From: CAVPDE01 sp963707125
Lineage (GTDB): Bacteria > Desulfobacterota > DSM-4660 > Desulfatiglandales > HGW-15
DNA: 64,000 nt
Direction: 5' to 3'
Assembly (NCBI GenBank): GCA_963707125.1
Contig: CAVPOU010000020.1
Span: 62,001-126,000 of the forward strand
The position numbers and the translations under genes were made by a program. Shown here piece by piece: positions 24,053 through 31,975 of the stretch. The notes beneath the pieces are model-generated. The model was not told the origin of the DNA and made no database searches. It was given only the letters and a program-made list of their open reading frames with translations. The first letter of the stretch is position 1, and every line of letters begins with the position of its first letter.

Positions 24053-26149
24053 ATGCCGGCAGACTTGACACACATTCGCAAGTTCTATATACTCCGGCTC
24101 ACGAAAATTCAACCTGCCAGTCTAAAAAGCATTTTAGAGGAAGTATTCCATTTTAATGCCTTCCGGCCCTATCAGCAAAAGGTCTGTGAATCCGTCACCC
24201 AGGGGAAGGATCTCCTCCTGGTAATGCCTACAGGATCAGGTAAGTCATTATGCTATCAGCTCCCCGGAATCGCTCGGGGTGGAACAACCCTTGTGGTCAG
24301 TCCCCTTATTGCATTGATGGAGGATCAGACTGCGGGCCTCAGGAAACAGGGGCTTGAAGCGGAGAGGATACATTCCGGCCGAACACGTGTTCAGTCACGC
24401 CAGGTCTGCAGGCAGTATCTTGACGGGAGGCTGGATTTCCTCTTTATCGCTCCTGAGAGGCTGGCGGTCCCGGGCTTTCCTGAGATGCTTGCCAGGCGTA
24501 AACCGATCCTTATTGCAATAGATGAAGCCCACTGCATATCCCAGTGGGGTCATGATTTCAGGCCTGACTACCGGCTGCTGGGGGAAAGGCTTCCGATCCT
24601 TCGCCCCGCACCGGTTATCGCCATGACAGCGACAGCGACACCAAGGGTCCAAGAAGACATCATCCAGCAGCTCGGGATGGCTGAGGCTGAGATGTGCATC
24701 CACGGGTTCAGGAGGACCAATATCGCTATTGAACTCGTGGAGCTCCTGCCATCGGAACGGTCCCAAAAGGTCTCAGAGATCCTTCAGAAGAAGGAATCCA
24801 GACCCGCCATTATCTATGCCCCTACAAGACAAAAGACGGAAGACCTGGCCAATGAGCTTGGGAAGGTGTGTTCTGTGGCTTCCTACCACGCAGGACTGTC
24901 ATCCGAGGTAAGAGATAAGGTCCAGAAGTCCTTTTTTTCGGGAGAACTGGATTCGATTGTTGCAACCATTGCATTCGGTATGGGGATTGATAAACCAGAT
25001 ATCCGTACAGTGATCCATACCGCTTTGCCCGGAAGTCTGGAAGGATATTATCAAGAAATCGGGCGCGCAGGACGGGATGGTAACCCTTCCCGTGCGATTC
25101 TTCTTCATTCCTATGGCGACCGACGGGTTCACCAGTTTTTCCACGAAAAAAGTTACCCTCACGAAAACATTCTGAAACGGATCTATGATCGGCTTACAGA
25201 CAACAACATGCCTGTAGAAGAACTGCGTGATGAACTGAATATGGAGCAAGAGGAGTTTGATGCTGCATTGGAAAAACTCTGGATCCATGGAGGTGCGCTG
25301 GTTGATCCGAATGAGACCGTACGCCGGGGACATCGTAAGTGGCCTATAACCTACAAAACCCAGAGCGATCATAGACTCAGCCAGCTTGATGAAATGTCCC
25401 GTTTTGCCGACTCTTTTTCCTGCCGCATGCTTTACCTGGTCCGGCACTTTGGTGACCTTGCAGATCATGGCCGGCAATGCGGTCTGTGCGACTTCTGCGC
25501 CCCCGAAAAGGCAATAGCATCCTTGTCTCGCAGCCCGGATAGACAGGAGGAAAGGATCCTATCAGAAGTGATCTCTACGCTCAAGGGTGTTGACGCTCTT
25601 AGCACCGGAGTGCTTTACAGTGGCGCCTGTCCTGGTTCTGTTCTTCCACGGTCAGACTTTGAAAATCTTCTCAGGTCCCTGGCTAAGGCGGATCTGATAA
25701 GCCTTAGTGAGCATATTTTTGAAAAGGAAGGGGAACTGATTCATTACAAAAGAGCAGCGCTTACAAAGGGTGGATATGTTTTTGATCCCAAAGATATCCA
25801 GTCCATAGCCATAACATTGCGGGGCCGGGTTCAAAAAACAAAGGGCAAAATCCAAGCTGCAGGGAAGAAAACAACCACCCATCAAGTGATCAGACGACCC
25901 GGAGCCGGTGCATCGGAAAATCCAAAACTGTATGATGCTCTGAGAGAATGGCGAATGGGTATGGCCAAAAAAAAGGGACTTCCTGCCTTTCGAATCTTCA
26001 CCAACAGGGTCCTGGACAGTTTGGCATCAGGCCTGCCCACATCCTATGATGAATTGCACATGGTACAGGGTGTCGGCCCCCATTTTGTGGAGAAATATGG
26101 AAAAGAAATTATCCGGATAGTGAAGGCGTATGTGAAACAAAATGGGTAA
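24053..26149 (+). CDS. recQ: ATP-dependent DNA helicase RecQ
   Basis: A 698-residue RecQ. Motif 0/I is FRPYQQKVCESVTQGKDLLL then MPTGSGKSLCYQLP; motif II is DEAHCISQWGHDFRPDY; motif V/VI contains IAFGMGIDKPDIR and QEIGRAGRDG. The zinc site (CRMLYLVRHF...CGLCDFC) and a C-terminal HRDC domain (LREWRMGMAKKKGLPAFRIF) are present. It unwinds recombination intermediates 3' to 5'. The family start is probably within the first 25 residues. Together with the DUF3820 gene it interrupts an RU repeat, so it is a foreign insert rather than a normal cassette; at 2.1 kb it also exceeds typical cassette size. Confidence 0.93.
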   Translation: MPADLTHIRKFYILRLTKIQPASLKSILEEVFHFNAFRPYQQKVCESVTQGKDLLLVMPTGSGKSLCYQLPGIARGGTTLVVSPLIALMEDQTAGLRKQGLEAERIHSGRTRVQSRQVCRQYLDGRLDFLFIAPERLAVPGFPEMLARRKPILIAIDEAHCISQWGHDFRPDYRLLGERLPILRPAPVIAMTATATPRVQEDIIQQLGMAEAEMCIHGFRRTNIAIELVELLPSERSQKVSEILQKKESRPAIIYAPTRQKTEDLANELGKVCSVASYHAGLSSEVRDKVQKSFFSGELDSIVATIAFGMGIDKPDIRTVIHTALPGSLEGYYQEIGRAGRDGNPSRAILLHSYGDRRVHQFFHEKSYPHENILKRIYDRLTDNNMPVEELRDELNMEQEEFDAALEKLWIHGGALVDPNETVRRGHRKWPITYKTQSDHRLSQLDEMSRFADSFSCRMLYLVRHFGDLADHGRQCGLCDFCAPEKAIASLSRSPDRQEERILSEVISTLKGVDALSTGVLYSGACPGSVLPRSDFENLLRSLAKADLISLSEHIFEKEGELIHYKRAALTKGGYVFDPKDIQSIAITLRGRVQKTKGKIQAAGKKTTTHQVIRRPGAGASENPKLYDALREWRMGMAKKKGLPAFRIFTNRVLDSLASGLPTSYDELHMVQGVGPHFVEKYGKEIIRIVKAYVKQNG

Positions 26150-26225
26150 CTGCAGATAGAGGTGATAAGGGTGGTGAGGATACAGCTTCCAAAGAGCCCA
26201 TTTTATTTGCTTCAAGGACAATAGG

Positions 26226-26447
26226 ATGGAAGACGCAACACCAGATCCTGGAGTGTTATTGAAGGTTGCAAAGGCACGAATGCCTTTTGGGAGATATAAG
26301 GGGCGCCTGCTCATGGATCTTCCCGAGACCTATGTCATATGGCTTGCGAAAAAAGGCTTTCCGGAAGGGGAACTGGGCCGGATGCTGAACCTCTTGTATG
26401 AAGTGAAGGTGAACGGGCTTGAGTATCTTTTTAAGCCATTGAGATGA
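26226..26447 (+). CDS. DUF3820 family protein
   Basis: A 73-residue protein containing MPFGRYKGRLLMDLPETYVI followed by WLAKKGFPEGELGRML, the hallmark of DUF3820 (putative quorum-sensing-regulated virulence factor family). The fold resembles the small DNA-binding part of exonuclease-associated proteins, and such genes often stand near helicases or nucleases. Here it follows recQ by 76 bp on the same strand and probably shares its transcript. A role in DNA metabolism is inference. Confidence 0.78.
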   Translation: MEDATPDPGVLLKVAKARMPFGRYKGRLLMDLPETYVIWLAKKGFPEGELGRMLNLLYEVKVNGLEYLFKPLR

Positions 26448-26584
26448 TCAGGTGGGTTGTCCCCTTCTCTCCAAATTTTCTCCCGCTACGTTGTGGAGCT
26501 AAAAAGAAAAAATGATCATAACACTTGATGCGTTCGTAAACCCTCATGACCGGATTTCGGTCACCCCCACGCATGAAAATGTAG

Positions 26585-26605
26585 GGGCGCACTTTACGTG
26601 CGCCC
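26585..26605. repeat. GGGCGCAC hairpin
   Basis: A perfect 8-bp stem (GGGCGCAC / GTGCGCCC) with a TTTAC loop, about 140 bp after the DUF3820 stop. It has no T-run, so a simple terminator is doubtful. It may be a palindromic repeat unit at the right edge of the recQ insert. Confidence 0.5.
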
Positions 26606-26619
26606 GCAACGAACGGGGA

Positions 26620-26727
26620 TTAATCCGCCTAGGCGGGTAAACCCTATATGCAATCCCTCTCTCGCTCCGGGCTTCTTGAACCCAGGATTGAAACGACCTT
26701 CCAGGTTCGTCTCATTCCTTATTTGTT
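26620..26727. repeat. Right half of a split cassette repeat (RU5)
   Basis: It runs from TAATCCGCCTAGGCGGGTAA to CATTCCTTATTTGTT and is colinear with the right half of RU6. Compared with RU6, about 33 bp (CAAATCC...GCGCATTT) are missing between RU4 and RU5. The right-hand GTT precedes the glycosyltransferase stop region. Confidence 0.8.
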
Positions 26728-26736
26728 GGGGAGGTA

Positions 26737-27453
26737 TCAGTCTCGTCTGTCGAAATCATAGTAGAAGTGATCCGCCGCTTCCCTGTCCCGACCTGAGAGG
26801 ATTCTGTCTACCATCTTACGGTTTCTGATGAGATACCAGTCTCCGAAGCAGTCAAACTTGCGGCACGAGGTTAGGATATGGGCACGCAGGATCGTTTTGA
26901 AACGAAGTCCCCTGGCGGCCCCATAGGTTTTCAAACGCCCTGCAAAGTCCACATCCTCGGCGCTCACCAGTTCTTCATTGAAGCCATTGATCGCATCGAA
27001 GTCCTTTCGCTTCAGCCAGAACAGACCTGCAGAAAGCCCCTGTAAAGCAATACGCGGGACAAAGGTCATAATGCTGCAGAAGATGCCGAGTGACATCCTT
27101 TCCGCCTTCATGCGCACACCTCCGCCGACATATTTCCCGGTGGCGAGGAGCCGAAGGATCGCCTGCAGCATATTCCTGCTCATCCAACTGTCCGCGTCAA
27201 TCGTTGCCAGTACGTCGCCAGAACTGGCTTGAACACCCGCGTTACGGATGCGAGCAAGGTTCCTTGCGTTCTCCTCAACGGTGAGTGCGCCGGATCTTTC
27301 TGCAATACGCCTGGTCTCATCCGAACAGCGGTTAAGTACCACGACAATTTCCACCGGAAGGTCAACCCGTTGTGCGGCAGCCCGGATCGAAGCAAGGCAC
27401 TTCGGGAGATACCGTTCCTCGTTGTGGGCTGGGATGATGACCGAGATGCGCTT
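26737..27453 (-). CDS. Family 2 glycosyltransferase
   Basis: A 238-residue GT2 enzyme. ISVIIPAHNEERYLPKCLAS at the start is the nucleotide-sugar-binding strand. VLATIDADSWMSRNML carries the DxD-type metal site, and NGFNEELVSAEDVDFAGRL is the acceptor-site ED motif. The ATG at 27453 gives the family N-terminus; 13 upstream residues are unlikely to be real. It is cytoplasmic, with a hydrophobic patch (LGIFCSIMTFVPRIAL). It lies between the attC at 27475-27539 and RU5, so it is cassette cargo read leftward. Confidence 0.82.
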   Translation of the reverse strand, partial: KRISVIIPAHNEERYLPKCLASIRAAAQRVDLPVEIVVVLNRCSDETRRIAERSGALTVEENARNLARIRNAGVQASSGDVLATIDADSWMSRNMLQAILRLLATGKYVGGGVRMKAERMSLGIFCSIMTFVPRIALQGLSAGLFWLKRKDFDAINGFNEELVSAEDVDFAGRLKTYGAARGLRFKTILRAHILTSCRKFDCFGDWYLIRNRKMVDRILSGRDREAADHFYYDFDRRD

Positions 27454-27474
27454 CATGTCAGTGTGCGTCGCTTT

Positions 27475-27539
27475 GCCGAACGCAGAGCTCACCGGGAGGC
27501 AGGAGCCGTTTCTTGCCGATCCGGTGGAGTGGGTGGCTA
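27475..27539 (-). other. attC site (degenerate outer core)
   Basis: Minus strand: TAGCCAC, CCACTCCACCGGATCGGC, AAGAAACGG, CTCCTGCCTCCCGGTGAGCT, CTGC, GTTCGGC. CACCGG pairs with CCGGTG. The TAG stop of the upstream HicB-like gene is its first codon. Confidence 0.65.
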
Positions 27540-27749
27540 TGCATACATCAGTTTGCCTTTGGGCTCAGGGATAGGCCGCTTCAACTCCAGAGCCGTTTCG
27601 ATCCATTCCTCTATAACGGTTTCTGCGTTTGACAGCGCTTCTTGGTAGGTTTGGCCCTCTGCCACGCAACCAGGCAGTTCCGGTACTTCGGCAATGAACG
27701 ATTGATCTTCCTTGCTCCAGTAAACTATTACTTCATACCTATTGCTCAT
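27537..27749 (-). CDS. Solitary HicB-family antitoxin-like protein
   Basis: A 70-residue HicB domain: VIVYWSKEDQSFIAEVPELP, GCVAEGQTYQEALSNAETVI, EEWIETALELKRPIPEPKG. No hicA toxin stands before or after it; the next gene is a glycosyltransferase across an attC. It has its own promoter-like boxes 80-110 bp upstream (27829-27857). Orphan HicB cassettes may protect against a related toxin or may simply have lost their partner. Confidence 0.85.
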   Translation of the reverse strand: MSNRYEVIVYWSKEDQSFIAEVPELPGCVAEGQTYQEALSNAETVIEEWIETALELKRPIPEPKGKLMYA

Positions 27750-27828
27750 TTCCCTCGTCCGGTACCAAGCTATAGCCCTCTTAATATCTTTGCCAGCAGT
27801 TTCTGATACGTTCCCATTTTCTCTATCT

Positions 27829-27857
27829 ATTCTGAATGATTATCGATTGTGTGTCAA
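27829..27857 (-). promoter_or_regulatory. Sigma-70-type promoter for the solitary hicB cassette
   Basis: On the minus strand a perfect TTGACA (27857-27852) is followed after 17 bp by CAGAAT (27834-27829, 4 of 6 to TATAAT). It sits just inside the cassette, after the attC core GTTATGC, and points to the HicB-like gene. Cassettes with their own promoter are usual for antitoxins. Confidence 0.6.
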
Positions 27858-27865
27858 TTCCATTT

Positions 27866-27925
27866 GCATAACGTTGCTAATCAGGCGCGCGGTTTTTTGC
27901 GTCGGCCGCATTAGCCTAGTTTAAG
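27866..27925 (-). other. attC site next to RU6
   Basis: Minus strand: CTTAAAC, TAGGCTAATGCGGCCGACGC, AAAAAACC, GCGCGCCTGATTAGCAAC, GTTATGC. GGCTAAT pairs with the ATTAGC on the other side. Confidence 0.82.
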
Positions 27926-28168
27926 TAAGTGGCTACGCGGCAGGTATCGTGCCTGTTGACGCTTCGATAAGACCCACGTCTTTTTAAATCCCACTCATCC
28001 TGCCAGTCGCCTATCATGCCTCTCCAAATCCATTCACGATCCGCCAAAGGCGCATTTATCCGCCTAGGCGGATGAACCCTATATGCAATCCCTCTCACGC
28101 TCCGGGCTTCTTGAATCCCGCGTCAGGCGGGAAAACGACCCTTCAGATCGTCTCAGTCCTTATTTGTT
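27919..28168. repeat. Cassette-associated repeat RU6 (reference copy)
   Basis: 250 bp, from GTTTAAGTAAGTGGCTACGC to CAGTCCTTATTTGTT. It holds a TCCGCCTAGGCGGA palindrome in its middle and a CCCGCGTCAGGCGGG hairpin further right. It stands between attC 27866-27925 and the stop of the HigA gene, whose TAA overlaps the terminal GTT. Confidence 0.87.
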
Positions 28169-28502
28169 ATGCTTCGGCGCGGCGCGGGATTTTATCGGCA
28201 GTTTCTTTAATAGGGATAATTCGCCGTTCAATATCCGCCCACACTTTACGCTTCATCAGTCGCAGATCATATTCCGTTTGCAGATTGAGCCAAAACTGAG
28301 CTTCAACTCCAAAATACCGCTGTAGCCTCAAAGCAGTATCAGCAGTAATGGACCTTTTTCCATTTACAATTTCACTGACCCTGTTGGGTGGAACTGAAAG
28401 ATCCCGAGAAAGCTGGTTAATACTAATGCCAAGGGGTTCTAGAAAATCCTCACGAAGGATTTCCCCTGGTTTTATTGGATCAAGAGTATTTCTTGAACTC
28501 AT
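28167..28502 (-). CDS. higA: HigA-family antitoxin
   Basis: A 111-residue HigA with family start DPIKPGEILREDFLEPLGIS, helix-turn-helix INQLSRDLSVPPNRVSEIVN and GKRSITADTALRLQRYFGVE. GAGGTG lies 8 nt before the ATG. Its toxin partner higB is found frameshifted at 29365-29636, and a group II intron lies between the two. The antitoxin is intact. Confidence 0.88.
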   Translation of the reverse strand: MSSRNTLDPIKPGEILREDFLEPLGISINQLSRDLSVPPNRVSEIVNGKRSITADTALRLQRYFGVEAQFWLNLQTEYDLRLMKRKVWADIERRIIPIKETADKIPRRAEA

Positions 28503-28518
28503 AAGAGCACCTCAGTGA

Positions 28519-29340
28519 TAATCTGTTCGCAGCCCATAGGGCCGCGTATCTAGCTGGTGAAAGTCCAGCTGCGGGAATTGGCTGTTTGCCCGCATAGTTA
28601 TATTCGACGCCTGAGTAAGGCGACTTGCTTAGGTGAAAGCTCGAAAGTAAACGCCCTTGCCGGTGAAGGGCTAGCAATTCTTCCGGGCCGTAGCATAAAG
28701 CGAACTTTGCAGCCTCGTTACACATTCCACACGGGAACCGGCGTGTGTGGAAATGCGGCTGCCGAGCCAGTACAGATTTGGCGAAGGCCAGAGCGGGTGG
28801 GGAAGGAACAGTCAAAGGCAACCACTCGGACCGCCGGGGTACGGAAGGCGGCACGGAGGAAAGAGATGTGCGGAGCAAATTGGGGAGCCTCTCGATACCA
28901 GCCCATACAAGGCCGTAGGGCAAAGACCCATCATATAATTCATAAGTTGATGGGAGGGGTCGAGAGTTTCGGATGAGGCCATAGTAAGCGATGATCCGGG
29001 AGGACAACATAACCTTCTGGGGAGCCAAGGGCCTCTGGACTGGAATGTCTCTCGATTTTGAGGGGAGAACCGCTTGGGCGATGGCCCAGTTACGGGATTT
29101 AAGATCTCTCTTCAGGGTCAAGGGCTTTAGCCACGTATAAGCTGGCTGGATGCGAGTGTATGTGGGCCTTGCACTTAAGCCGGAAACAGTCGGCGAAGGT
29201 CGTGGTTGAACTCCAGTTTGAAGCCGTACTGGGGAAAACTCGACGTACGGAATTTTAGAGGGGGAGGAGGAAACGTGCTGCAGGGCCTGATGGCTATTTG
29301 CCACGATACCTGAAAAGGTGGATACAATGGAAGTCATTGG
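28519..29340 (+). mobile_element. ORF-less group II intron (remnant)
   Basis: The plus strand shows GTTCGCAGCCCATAGGG near the 5' end, a GCTGGTGAAAGTCCAGC hairpin, GCCTGAGTAAGGCG and other domain I-like segments. Near the 3' end there is a domain-V-like hairpin: AGCCGTAC, GGGGAAAAC, GACGTACGG at 29221-29250, followed by AGAGGGGGAGGAGG. No reverse-transcriptase reading frame exists within about 820 bp; a long minus-strand open frame here has no protein likeness. It is antisense to, and separates, higB and higA. The exact ends are estimates. Confidence 0.6.
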
Positions 29341-29364
29341 CCTAAACAACTACGCGCCTCCTCT

Positions 29365-29636
29365 CTACTCGGCGAGTTTAACACGGTATGCATTGCCGTC
29401 ATTCCATTCGAAACACACACGCCACTGCTTGTTGATACTTATAGCATATTGTCCTTTCCGATCCCCGAAGGGGCATGAAATCTGTTTGCTGGATTGAGCA
29501 TCAACGCCTCTATGCTGGGCGCGGCATGAAGCACCATTAACCTTTTCCTGGCGTGCCTTTCAAAGGCTTGAAAACGGTGTCCCCGGCGATCATGAAATAG
29601 TTTTTCAGTATCTCGGCAGGCGAAGGATTGAACCAT
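29365..29636 (-). pseudogene. higB: higB toxin with a frameshift
   Basis: From the ATG at 29636 the frame gives MVQSFACRDTEKLFHDRRGH then FQAFERHARKRLMVLHAAPS, the normal N-terminal half of HigB. At about 29470, in CCCCTTCGGGG, the frame shifts. A second frame then continues GDRKGQYAISINKQWRVCFE and WNDGNAYRVKLAE, the expected C-terminus, ending with TAG at 29365. A single lost or gained base would explain it, so it is either a real inactivation or a sequencing error. The partner antitoxin lies beyond the group II intron. Confidence 0.75.
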
Positions 29637-29689
29637 GTTTGAAAGTTGTTACGCGGGGCGTAATATGTCAAGCGGAAACTGCATTGGGG

Positions 29690-29718
29690 GCATAACGTCG
29701 TGATCAGTGGCGGTTTCC
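29690..29718 (-). other. Half attC site, right edge of the cassette array
   Basis: Minus strand: GGAAACCGCCACTGATCACGAC then GTTATGC, the last half of an attC (compare CGCCGCTGATCTCGACGTTA at 19.47 kb). The complementary first half is absent. It marks where the array was cut on its right side. Confidence 0.65.
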
Positions 29719-29885
29719 CTAGGTGTGGGATGAAGAGGGCCGGTGCCTCCTCCTGGTGGGACAATACGATAAGTCTGAAGATGCCCGGTACTGGATTAGA
29801 GATCTGGCGTCTATGGGCTTTGCGGTGTTCGTTCGCACTCAATTACCCGGAGAAGAAACGGAGAAAGATTGGAAACAAGGCGGGG

Positions 29886-29997
29886 TGTGGACGTGCTCCA
29901 TTTCAAGGACGGAAAGATCATCAAGAAACTGACCTGCAGCAAAACCTCCCTGGAAATCGACGGAAAAAAGGTGAAGCTGATTCCTGATGCGAAATGA
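29886..29997 (+). pseudogene. C-terminal fragment of a SnoaL/NTF2-like protein
   Basis: The frame reads VDVLHFKDGKIIKKLTCSKT and SLEIDGKKVKLIPDAK then TGA. This matches the last strand and tail of SnoaL-like proteins (V.VLHF.DGKI..). Upstream DNA does not continue the fold. I see no other gene between the array edge and the signal-peptide protein at 30.4 kb. Confidence 0.45.
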
Positions 29998-30386
29998 GTA
30001 AGAAAGGGACGAATACCTCGGAACGATATGCGAGAACATCTCAAGCCATGGCGGATGCCGATCGCAATGCCAATAGCTCGCATCCCAGCCGGTGGTGGGG
30101 AAATATGTTCTCGGGGAACTCGCTGGGCCAAATGAAAGTGAAATGCTCCTTGCGCCGCGAAGGGCCCGAGACACTCATGGGCAAGTCTAGTCAGGGAGCC
30201 TAACTCCCAAATGGACGGCCCCCTCTTTTCCGAGAGTGAGGCGGCTCTGCGCTAACAGGTCCCTTCTCTGACCTGGCACCGTATGTTTTGACAGAAAAGT
30301 CGCTTGCCTGTATAGTTGATTCATACAGAGCAAGTTCCAGCCGGCGTCACTCAATTCTTCACACATTGGCTGAAAGGAGGTCACAC

Positions 30387-31880
30387 ATGACTTTGAGGTT
30401 TCGTATCCTTTTCGCTGCCTTGCTGATCGCGGCCTTCTGCCCGCAAGAGCTGCATGCCCAGGCAAAGCCGGTCTTCTCGACCTATGAGTATTGTGTGACG
30501 GACGATGGTACCTTCGGGCTATACAAACCCAAGGGGTGGAAGGTGGGCACGCAAAAATACCAGAATGGCAGGATGGTTTTTGTCACCGACCCCAAGGACC
30601 TCTCCTGCGTGAGTATGCTTTTCCTGGAGAAGATCGATCCGAATATGGATGCTGTGGCCTTTGCGGGAGCGACTTTGAAAAACGTCAGCACGCAGATGCT
30701 GGACCTTAAGATACGTGAGGCGCGAAGCAGTGAGGATCGAATGCGTACAGTCGTGACCTATGAGCGGAGCGGTCCCCAGAAGATTCCTATCAAAGGAAGA
30801 TACTCTTTCAACGTCAAGCATCCCACAGCGCTGGTATCCGGATATGAGGCACCCGCGAAGGATTTCAACGAGGGAGTGCCCACCCTTCTCACGGTGATTG
30901 CAAACATCACGATTCTTGATGATCAAGCCTATCAGAGGCTTGCATCCCAGAGGAAAGAGGGTAGGGCGGTCATGCTACCGATGAAAAAGGTTTCGGCACG
31001 TGACGGCACGTGTTCACTCATGCTCCCTGACGGCTGGAACCTCGCGGCGGAGAAGGGTACAGCACTCTGCGCATCGCCCGACGGGGATACCGGCTATATC
31101 TTTACCCTTATCAATTTTGTCGGGCAATCCCAGATCCCTAACTTTGATAGCTCCAAGATCCCAGGCCTTCACTACAATTACATGCGTCCCGTCGACGCCC
31201 TCATGGTGGCGATGAAGCATTTCGGGTCAAGCAACCAGCGGGTACTTGAACGCCACCCCAATTCAGCAATGGCTGCGCAAGCCACAGCGCATCTCAAGCA
31301 AAAAGTCGATGCCGAGATTGCTGTAATCTCTTACACGAGCAAAAACGGGGTGGCCTGCATCGGCTATTTCGATGTGTTGAACTCCTACCCGAACAACGCC
31401 GGACTTTGGGGAGTCATGCCCATGGGGATCTGGGCGCCTGCATCCCAATTCGCACAATACCTTCCCTCCCTGACAAAAATAGCGGAGAGCTTTCAGATTA
31501 ACCAGCAGTGGGCCGCGGAACAGGTCCGTCAGGGCATGGCAAACCTGAGGGAGCAGATGAAGAAGACTTCATCGATGATGTCACGCTATGCGGAAGAGAT
31601 GCGGCAGTCGAGCCTTGCCGGCCACCAGAACCGAATGAAGAGCAGTGATTTTACGAGTTACAAGTTCTCGACTTACATGCGGGGTGAACAGGAATGGGTG
31701 ACCGGTTTGGAAGGGGGCAAGATCTACACGTCGGATCACTGGGGACTCAGTAGCGGTGGACAAACAATCATCGAAGGCCCGCCTTTCAACTATTACAATT
31801 ACCAGGGCGACGTTAAGCACGGCCATATTCCCGTCGACAGCTCCCGGGAAGTCTTCGAAGCGGTTAAGGGAACTCGTTGA
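30387..31880 (+). CDS. Secreted protein of unknown function, 497 aa
   Basis: The ATG at 30387 is chosen because AAAGGAGGT precedes it and a clear Sec signal peptide follows (MTLRFRILFAALLIAAF...LHAQA). The mature protein seems to hold two related modules of about 170 residues: FGLYKPKGWKVGTQKYQNGR early and CSLMLPDGWNLAAEKGTALC later, each like a PsbP-type lipid- or ligand-binding fold. It ends in a Gln/Met/Ser-rich helix (RYAEEMRQSSLAGHQNRMK) and a small beta region. I cannot assign a function. It was probably acquired or retained separately from the cassettes. Confidence 0.65.
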   Translation: MTLRFRILFAALLIAAFCPQELHAQAKPVFSTYEYCVTDDGTFGLYKPKGWKVGTQKYQNGRMVFVTDPKDLSCVSMLFLEKIDPNMDAVAFAGATLKNVSTQMLDLKIREARSSEDRMRTVVTYERSGPQKIPIKGRYSFNVKHPTALVSGYEAPAKDFNEGVPTLLTVIANITILDDQAYQRLASQRKEGRAVMLPMKKVSARDGTCSLMLPDGWNLAAEKGTALCASPDGDTGYIFTLINFVGQSQIPNFDSSKIPGLHYNYMRPVDALMVAMKHFGSSNQRVLERHPNSAMAAQATAHLKQKVDAEIAVISYTSKNGVACIGYFDVLNSYPNNAGLWGVMPMGIWAPASQFAQYLPSLTKIAESFQINQQWAAEQVRQGMANLREQMKKTSSMMSRYAEEMRQSSLAGHQNRMKSSDFTSYKFSTYMRGEQEWVTGLEGGKIYTSDHWGLSSGGQTIIEGPPFNYYNYQGDVKHGHIPVDSSREVFEAVKGTR

Positions 31881-31975
31881 CCATCATGGCCAAGACACTC
31901 AAGAAATATGGAAATCAGCGGAGCTTTGATTATGATTGTCCATCAAGACTCTTCAATTGCCGGGCCCGGGGAAAA

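Noticed and set aside
28519..29340. The intron region as an attC-targeting group IIC intron
   Set aside because: It is inside a higBA cassette rather than at an attC core site, and the 5' end is not the usual GTGCG, so the class is left open.
28480..29349. A 289-residue minus-strand open frame
   Set aside because: It covers the group II intron RNA on the opposite strand, and its composition (Pro, Ser, Arg, Leu) is that of a structured-RNA antisense. No protein family is seen.
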